A DNA stretch of 64,000 bases from Pseudomonadota bacterium. GTDB taxonomy: Bacteria; Desulfobacterota; Desulfarculia; Desulfarculales; Desulfarculaceae. The translations under genes and the position numbers were made by a program. This document shows, one piece after another, positions 60,201 through 64,000 of the stretch. The stretch lies in NCBI GenBank assembly GCA_018902755.1, contig JAHIQI010000046.1, positions 62,001 to 126,000 of the forward strand, read 5' to 3'. Within the stretch, counting starts at the first letter, position 1. Each line of letters starts with the position of its first letter. The notes under the pieces were generated by a model, which was not told the DNA's origin, did not search any database, and worked only from the letters and a program-made list of their open reading frames with translations.

Positions 60201-61580
60201 TCAGCGCCCCTGGGAGGCCAGGCGGCAGGGGTGGGGCAGTACGAATTCCTTGCTGCGGGCCACCACGGTCTTGTGCTTGCCGATGACCACGGTGAGCCAC
60301 ACGCGCATCCGGGCTCCCTCCGGCAGCTCGGGCAGCTGGTCGCAGCGCACGAACAACAGGTAGTCGTCCAGGAAGGTGCTGTCCACCCGGTGATAGAGCC
60401 GCTCGGCGTCGCCGCTGTCGTTCAGGGCCTTGCCCTTGGCGTCCTCGGGCCAGAGGTTCACGGTCATCCACAGGCCCTGGTCGGTGGGCAAATCGCCCAG
60501 TTCGGCGTTGACCCTAAGCATCAGGCCCGGCTTGTCCTGGTACACCTCGCCGTCGGTCACGGTGAGGGATTTGATGCGCCCCTGGGCCGCGTCTATGGGC
60601 ACAGTCCGGCTGTCGCACTCGGCCGAGGGCGGGGCCGGGGAGGGAGCCGTGGGAGGCGTGAACTTCTGGGGCTCGGGCATGCTGCGGGCATAGAAGCCTC
60701 CGCCGGAGCCGCACTGGGCGGCTATGGGGAAGCGGGAGCTGGAGTCCACCGCCTTGCGGTTTTCGTCCAGTACCGAGATCCGGGCCACGTAGGAGGCCGA
60801 GTCGCCCAAGGGCGGCAACTGGTTGCAGGCCACGAACATCACGAAGTATTCCACCGAAACGTCGTCGACGCGCAAATACAGGGTCTTGGTCTGCCCGCCG
60901 TTTTGGGGGGCAATGTCCAGGGCCAGCCACAGGCCCCGCACCGCGGTAAGGTCGGCCACATTGACCACCGCGTGCACGTACAGGCCGTCCTGGTCCTGGT
61001 AGCGCTCGCCATCGGTGACCCACAGGTCCACGAAGCGGGGGTCGCCCGGAAGGCGGCGCTTAACCTTGGCCTGTTCGGGCTGGGGGCTTTTGGCCTTGGC
61101 CAGATAGGGGCGCACCGCGTTGGCCAGGTGCATATGGGAGACCGGCCCCTCGAAGCGGTGCACCACCGCGCCTTGGGGATCTATGACCAAGGTGGTGGGC
61201 AACACCCGCACCCCGGCGTTGGCCTCGGCCCATTTCACCTCGCCCAGCACTACCGGCATCTGCAGGCCCAGGCGGGCCACGAAGGGCTTGACCACCTGGC
61301 GGCCGCCCTGGTCCACGCTGAAGGCGATGGCGCTGACCCCACGGTCGGCGTATTGCTTGGCAAAGCTGTCCAACTTGGGCAGGGCCCGCTTGCAGGGGCC
61401 GCACCAAGTGGCGAAGAACTCCACGATGACCACCCGGCCCCGGAATTGCTCCAGGCTCAGGTTGCCGCCGTCCAGGGCGGGGAGGTCGAAGTTCAGGCGG
61501 GGCGGCGGGGCGGCCTGGGCAGGCAAGAGCATCCCCAAGAGCGCCAAGCAAATTACAAAAGTGGACAGGGCCTTAGCCAT
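60201..61580 (-). CDS. TlpA-like thioredoxin protein with a duplicated C-terminal domain
   Basis: The 459-residue protein has a signal peptide ending at about residue 24 and a TlpA/ResA-type thioredoxin domain with the active site WCGPC (Cys60, Cys63). Two related domains of about 105-115 residues follow (184-290 and 336-452), each with VTDGE-x-YQD, a GLW strand, a Tyr/Arg-Val-Asp strand and a C(N/D)QLP motif, joined by a Pro-rich linker. The thioredoxin part probably reduces periplasmic disulfides; the repeats are unrecognised. GGAGG precedes the ATG. Confidence 0.85.
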   Translation of the reverse strand: MAKALSTFVICLALLGMLLPAQAAPPPRLNFDLPALDGGNLSLEQFRGRVVIVEFFATWCGPCKRALPKLDSFAKQYADRGVSAIAFSVDQGGRQVVKPFVARLGLQMPVVLGEVKWAEANAGVRVLPTTLVIDPQGAVVHRFEGPVSHMHLANAVRPYLAKAKSPQPEQAKVKRRLPGDPRFVDLWVTDGERYQDQDGLYVHAVVNVADLTAVRGLWLALDIAPQNGGQTKTLYLRVDDVSVEYFVMFVACNQLPPLGDSASYVARISVLDENRKAVDSSSRFPIAAQCGSGGGFYARSMPEPQKFTPPTAPSPAPPSAECDSRTVPIDAAQGRIKSLTVTDGEVYQDKPGLMLRVNAELGDLPTDQGLWMTVNLWPEDAKGKALNDSGDAERLYHRVDSTFLDDYLLFVRCDQLPELPEGARMRVWLTVVIGKHKTVVARSKEFVLPHPCRLASQGR

Positions 61581-61609
61581 GTAGCCTCCCTATGGTTTAA
61601 CAATCAATG

Positions 61610-61637
61610 ATAATACCATTTGTCCGGTAGGGGGCAA
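61610..61637 (-). promoter_or_regulatory. Candidate promoter for the TlpA-exporter-SDR operon
   Basis: On the minus strand TTGCCC (61632-61637) and TATTAT (61610-61615) are 16 bases apart, with a start near 61603, about 23 bases before the gene. Confidence 0.45.
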
Positions 61638-61638
61638 G

Positions 61639-61668
61639 TTGACACCCCCCCCTTTCCGCCGGTAGACT
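61639..61668 (+). promoter_or_regulatory. Candidate promoter of the RNase gene with a C8 spacer tract
   Basis: TTGACA (61639-61644) and TAGACT (61663-61668) are 18 bases apart. The spacer contains eight consecutive Cs (61645-61652). Its -35 box lies one base from that of the divergent promoter. Confidence 0.5.
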
Positions 61669-61702
61669 CATCTACCCAATCTGCCGCGAAAGTCGGAGCA
61701 TA

Positions 61703-63688
61703 ATGAGCGACCCTATTGGCCAGCTAGTCGAATTCATCGAAAAAAACCGCGTTGAGCTTGGTTTGGTGGTGGCGGCCAAAAAAGGAAGGCTCAATCTGTT
61801 CACCGTGGCGGGCCGCCAGGCCTCCCTGAACACCAACCGCGTTTTGTCCATGTCCCCCGGTGCCATGGGCTCCGAAGCCCCCCGGGCCGCCCAACAGGAA
61901 TACCTGGCCGAGGTCCAGGACGCCCGCGACAAGCTGGCCGAGCGGGTGGACGTGACCGAGTTGTGGGAGTTGGTCTACGAGGAGACGGACCCCCTGCCCC
62001 TGCGCGACCTGGCCCAACTGGCCTTCGGACGCCCCACCAGCCACGACCAGATCTCGGCCACCCTGCGGGCCCTGTTCAACGAGCGCATCCATTTCCGCCT
62101 GGCCGGGAGTCAGTTCCTGGCCTACAGCCCCGAGCAGATCGAGGCCAAGCGCCTGCAGGCCGAGCGGGAGCAGGCCCGCCAGGCCCAGGTGGCCGCCGGG
62201 GTGGATTTCCTAAAGAATCTGCCGGGCGAAGGCCCCCTGCCCGAGGCCCCGCCGGATTTGGCCAAGCTGCTGGTGGACTACCTGGTGTTCCAGGAGGAAT
62301 CATCCCAGGTCAAGCTGGCCAAGGAGGTGGTGGCCGGGGCCGAAGTGGGCGGGGCCAAGAAGTTATTCCGCCTGCTGGTCGGCCTGGGGGTGCTGGAGCC
62401 GCACCACAACCTGGAGCTGATCCGCCAGGGCATCAGCCAAGAGTTCGCCCCCGAGGCCGAGGCCCAGGCCCACGACCTGGACCCCAACCCGGACCACGGC
62501 GGGACGCGCACCGACCTCACGGAGCTGTACACCTTCACCATCGACGGCAACTTCACCACCGATTTCGACGACGCCCTGTCCTTTGAGCCCGACGAGAACG
62601 GCGGAGGCACGTTGGGGGTGCACATCACCGACGCCGGGGCCATCATGCCCCCGGAGGGTCCCTTGGAGGAGGAAGCCCGCCTCAGGGCCACCTCCCTGTA
62701 CCTTCCCGACGACCGGCTGCCCATGCTGCCGCCGCGCCTGAGCGAGGACCAGCTATCGCTCCGCCAGGGAGAGCTGCGCCCGGGCCTTTCGGTCCTGGCC
62801 CGTCTGGACGCGGAGGGGCGGCTCATCGACTACCGCCTGGAACGCAGCCTCTTGAAAGTGCACAAGCGCCTGACCTATGACGAGGCCGACGGCATGCTCG
62901 AAAGCGACCCCCGCCTGGCCGGGCTGCACGCCATCTGCCAAGCCCTGCGCCGCCGCCGGGGAGAGGCGGGAGCCTACTTCCTGCCCCTGCCCGAGGTGCT
63001 GGTGGGGGTGGACCCGGCGACCAAGGAGGTGTGGGTTCGCCGGGTGGACCGCAACGGGCCCAGCCGGGAGATGGTGGCCGAGACGGCCATCTTGGGCAAC
63101 TGGCTCTTCGCCCTGTTCCTGGCCGATTCGGGCGCGCCCGCCCTGTTTCGCACCCAGGCCAAGCCCTCGGAGCCCATCGAGGAGCGCGACCCGGGCGATA
63201 TCTACCACCACTTCAAGCAGCGCCGCCTGCTGAACCGGGTGGAGATAACCACCAAGCCGGGCCTGCACTCCAGCCTGGGAGTGCACCCCTACACCCACGC
63301 CACCAGCCCCATCCGCCGCTACTTGGACCTGGTGATGCAGCGCCAGATAGGCAGCATCCTCTGCGGAGGCCCGCCCCTGTACAGCGCCAAGGAACTGGAG
63401 GAGGTGGCCATGGAGGTGGGGCCCTCGGTGCGCCGGGCCATGCGGGTGCGCCAGGTGCGCCAGCGCTACTGGCTGTTGCAGTGGCTGCGCCAGCGCCAGG
63501 ACCAGCCCCAACCGGCGGTGGTCATGGAGCGCCAGATGCGCCGCTGGCAGCTGCTGCTCACCGACATCATGATGCTGGTGAACATCCCCATCCGCGCCGG
63601 CCAGGACATTAGCCCCGGCCAGGAGGTGGAGGTGATGGTGGAGCGGGTGGACCCCTTCGAGGACATCCTGAGGGTCAAGCTGGTCTAG
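61703..63688 (+). CDS. RNase II/RNase R-family 3'-5' exoribonuclease
   Basis: The 661-residue protein has an N-terminal region of about 270 residues without a clear cold-shock domain, then an RNB catalytic domain starting at FTIDGNFTTDFDDALSFE. The metal-binding aspartates are present (Asp-x5-Asp-x-Asp-Asp pattern). The domain runs to HPYTHATSPIRRYLDLVMQR, the typical substrate-contacting end, and an S1-like tail closes the protein. It degrades RNA processively in the cytoplasm. GGAG four bases before the ATG supports the start. Confidence 0.9.
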   Translation: MSDPIGQLVEFIEKNRVELGLVVAAKKGRLNLFTVAGRQASLNTNRVLSMSPGAMGSEAPRAAQQEYLAEVQDARDKLAERVDVTELWELVYEETDPLPLRDLAQLAFGRPTSHDQISATLRALFNERIHFRLAGSQFLAYSPEQIEAKRLQAEREQARQAQVAAGVDFLKNLPGEGPLPEAPPDLAKLLVDYLVFQEESSQVKLAKEVVAGAEVGGAKKLFRLLVGLGVLEPHHNLELIRQGISQEFAPEAEAQAHDLDPNPDHGGTRTDLTELYTFTIDGNFTTDFDDALSFEPDENGGGTLGVHITDAGAIMPPEGPLEEEARLRATSLYLPDDRLPMLPPRLSEDQLSLRQGELRPGLSVLARLDAEGRLIDYRLERSLLKVHKRLTYDEADGMLESDPRLAGLHAICQALRRRRGEAGAYFLPLPEVLVGVDPATKEVWVRRVDRNGPSREMVAETAILGNWLFALFLADSGAPALFRTQAKPSEPIEERDPGDIYHHFKQRRLLNRVEITTKPGLHSSLGVHPYTHATSPIRRYLDLVMQRQIGSILCGGPPLYSAKELEEVAMEVGPSVRRAMRVRQVRQRYWLLQWLRQRQDQPQPAVVMERQMRRWQLLLTDIMMLVNIPIRAGQDISPGQEVEVMVERVDPFEDILRVKLV

Positions 63689-63690
63689 CC

Positions 63691-63721
63691 AAAAAAATTC
63701 CCGGGCCGCGCGGCCCGGGAA
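63691..63721 (-). terminator. Intrinsic terminator for the minus-strand gene entering from the right
   Basis: A 24-base perfect palindrome (63698-63721, stem of about 10 with a GCGC loop) is followed on the minus strand by T7 (bases 63697-63691). The plus-strand side has no T run, so it mainly ends leftward transcription, though it may also slow the RNase transcript. The stretch 63722-63783 shows nothing I recognise. Confidence 0.75.
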
Positions 63722-63783
63722 ATCTCATCATCTCGTATTACAAAATCTCGCTCGCGCCGACTTCCCCCTCGACGGCCGCTCTG

Positions 63784-63904
63784 CGGCACAGCCAGGGGTT
63801 CCTGGGCAAGGCGCTCGGCGAGTGAGGGCCGGAGTTGTAGGTAAACCTACCGCGAGGCCCGAACGACGCCGACAACGCCGCCCATAGGCGCCTGGCGCAG
63901 CCGC
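63784..63904 (-). repeat. Structured dispersed element, copy B (3' of the right-edge gene)
   Basis: About 121 bases form a nested palindrome around GTAGG (63837-63841) and CCTAC (63846-63850) with flanking GGCC/GGCC and GGCG/CGCC pairs. On the minus strand it aligns end to end with 46044-46167. Read that way it begins directly after a stop codon (63907-63905), as copy A does. Confidence 0.75.
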
Positions 63905-64000
63905 CTAGCCCTCACCCATCTGGTTCTGCTTGCCGCTCAGATGCTGCACCTCGACGCAGATCACGGCCAGTCCCTTGACCTTCTCCGGCGGTAACTTCAT
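63905..64000 (-). CDS. C-terminal end of an unidentified gene (partial)
   Basis: On the minus strand the frame is open from the window edge to TAG at 63907-63905, giving 31 residues that begin with MKLPPEKVKG and end QNQMGEG. An ATG coincides with the edge but could be internal. The frame is supported by the repeat element and oriented terminator that follow its stop. I recognise no family from so short a piece. Confidence 0.45.
   Translation of the reverse strand: MKLPPEKVKGLAVICVEVQHLSGKQNQMGEG

Overview
The window is a GC-rich, densely packed bacterial chromosome segment. It has about 53 protein genes or gene fragments on both strands, short intergenic gaps and many 4-base start/stop overlaps. 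I see no rRNA, tRNA, insertion sequence or CRISPR array. Gram-negative envelope genes (a Wza-type export protein, an outer-membrane beta-barrel, a Wzz-type chain-length protein, exosortase and EpsI), the folD/fchA one-carbon pair and selA fit a Desulfobacterota (former Deltaproteobacteria) relative, perhaps near Desulfarculales. That placement is an inference from gene content, not a phylogenetic result.

Layout. 1-4.8 kb: a methyltransferase/GT2 fusion cut by the window edge, a large polytopic protein and a divergent Wzx-type flippase. 5.0-9.9 kb: undecaprenyl-pyrophosphate phosphatase, a DedA protein and the complete fructose-6-P to GDP-mannose route (manA, phosphomannomutase, manC), closed by a strong terminator. 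10.0-11.2 kb: an AT-rich patch with a PAS protein that lacks a kinase ATPase domain, and a small unknown gene. 11.3-28.1 kb: an exosortase (PEP-CTERM-type) exopolysaccharide locus, in order: export protein, outer-membrane barrel, Wzz-like protein, ExeA-like ATPase, degenerate tyrosine-kinase-like protein, priming sugar transferase, exosortase, EpsI, O-antigen-ligase-like protein, deacetylase-like protein, heparinase II/III-like protein and a large TPR protein. 28.2-36.3 kb: methyltransferases, a secreted protein and four glycosyltransferases. 36.4-41.1 kb (minus strand): yggT, nudix, selA and a TPR protein with two degenerate GGDEF domains. 41.4-46.0 kb: two small exported proteins (one rhodanese), glycerate kinase and an orphan Opp/Dpp ATPase pair. 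46.2-48.0 kb: panB-panE. 48.4-49.9 kb: folD-fchA. 50-55.5 kb: small membrane proteins, a radical SAM/B12 protein, a GT4 and an asparagine-synthetase-like amidotransferase of the kind linked to exosortase loci. 55.5-61.6 kb (minus strand): an atypical SDR, a heterodimeric ABC exporter and a TlpA-like protein. 61.7-63.7 kb: an RNase II/R-family exonuclease. The last 96 bases end a minus-strand gene that continues outside the window.

How it fits together. GDP-mannose made at 5.8-9.9 kb and undecaprenyl phosphate recycled by UppP (and perhaps the DedA protein) would feed the EPS locus. There the sugar transferase primes the lipid carrier, the glycosyltransferases extend it, Wzx flips it, the ligase-like and Wzz-like proteins polymerise it, and the export protein and barrel carry it out. 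No clear PEP-CTERM substrate is encoded here, so exosortase targets must lie elsewhere.

Most unusual signals: (1) two homologous copies of a roughly 120-bp nested-palindrome element, each directly after a stop codon and in the same orientation relative to the upstream gene (46044-46167 and 63784-63904); (2) a tyrosine-kinase homologue with its P-loop lysine replaced; (3) a FolD with its catalytic glutamine replaced by glutamate, paired with FchA; (4) a TTG-started 36-residue membrane peptide apparently coupled to a radical SAM gene.
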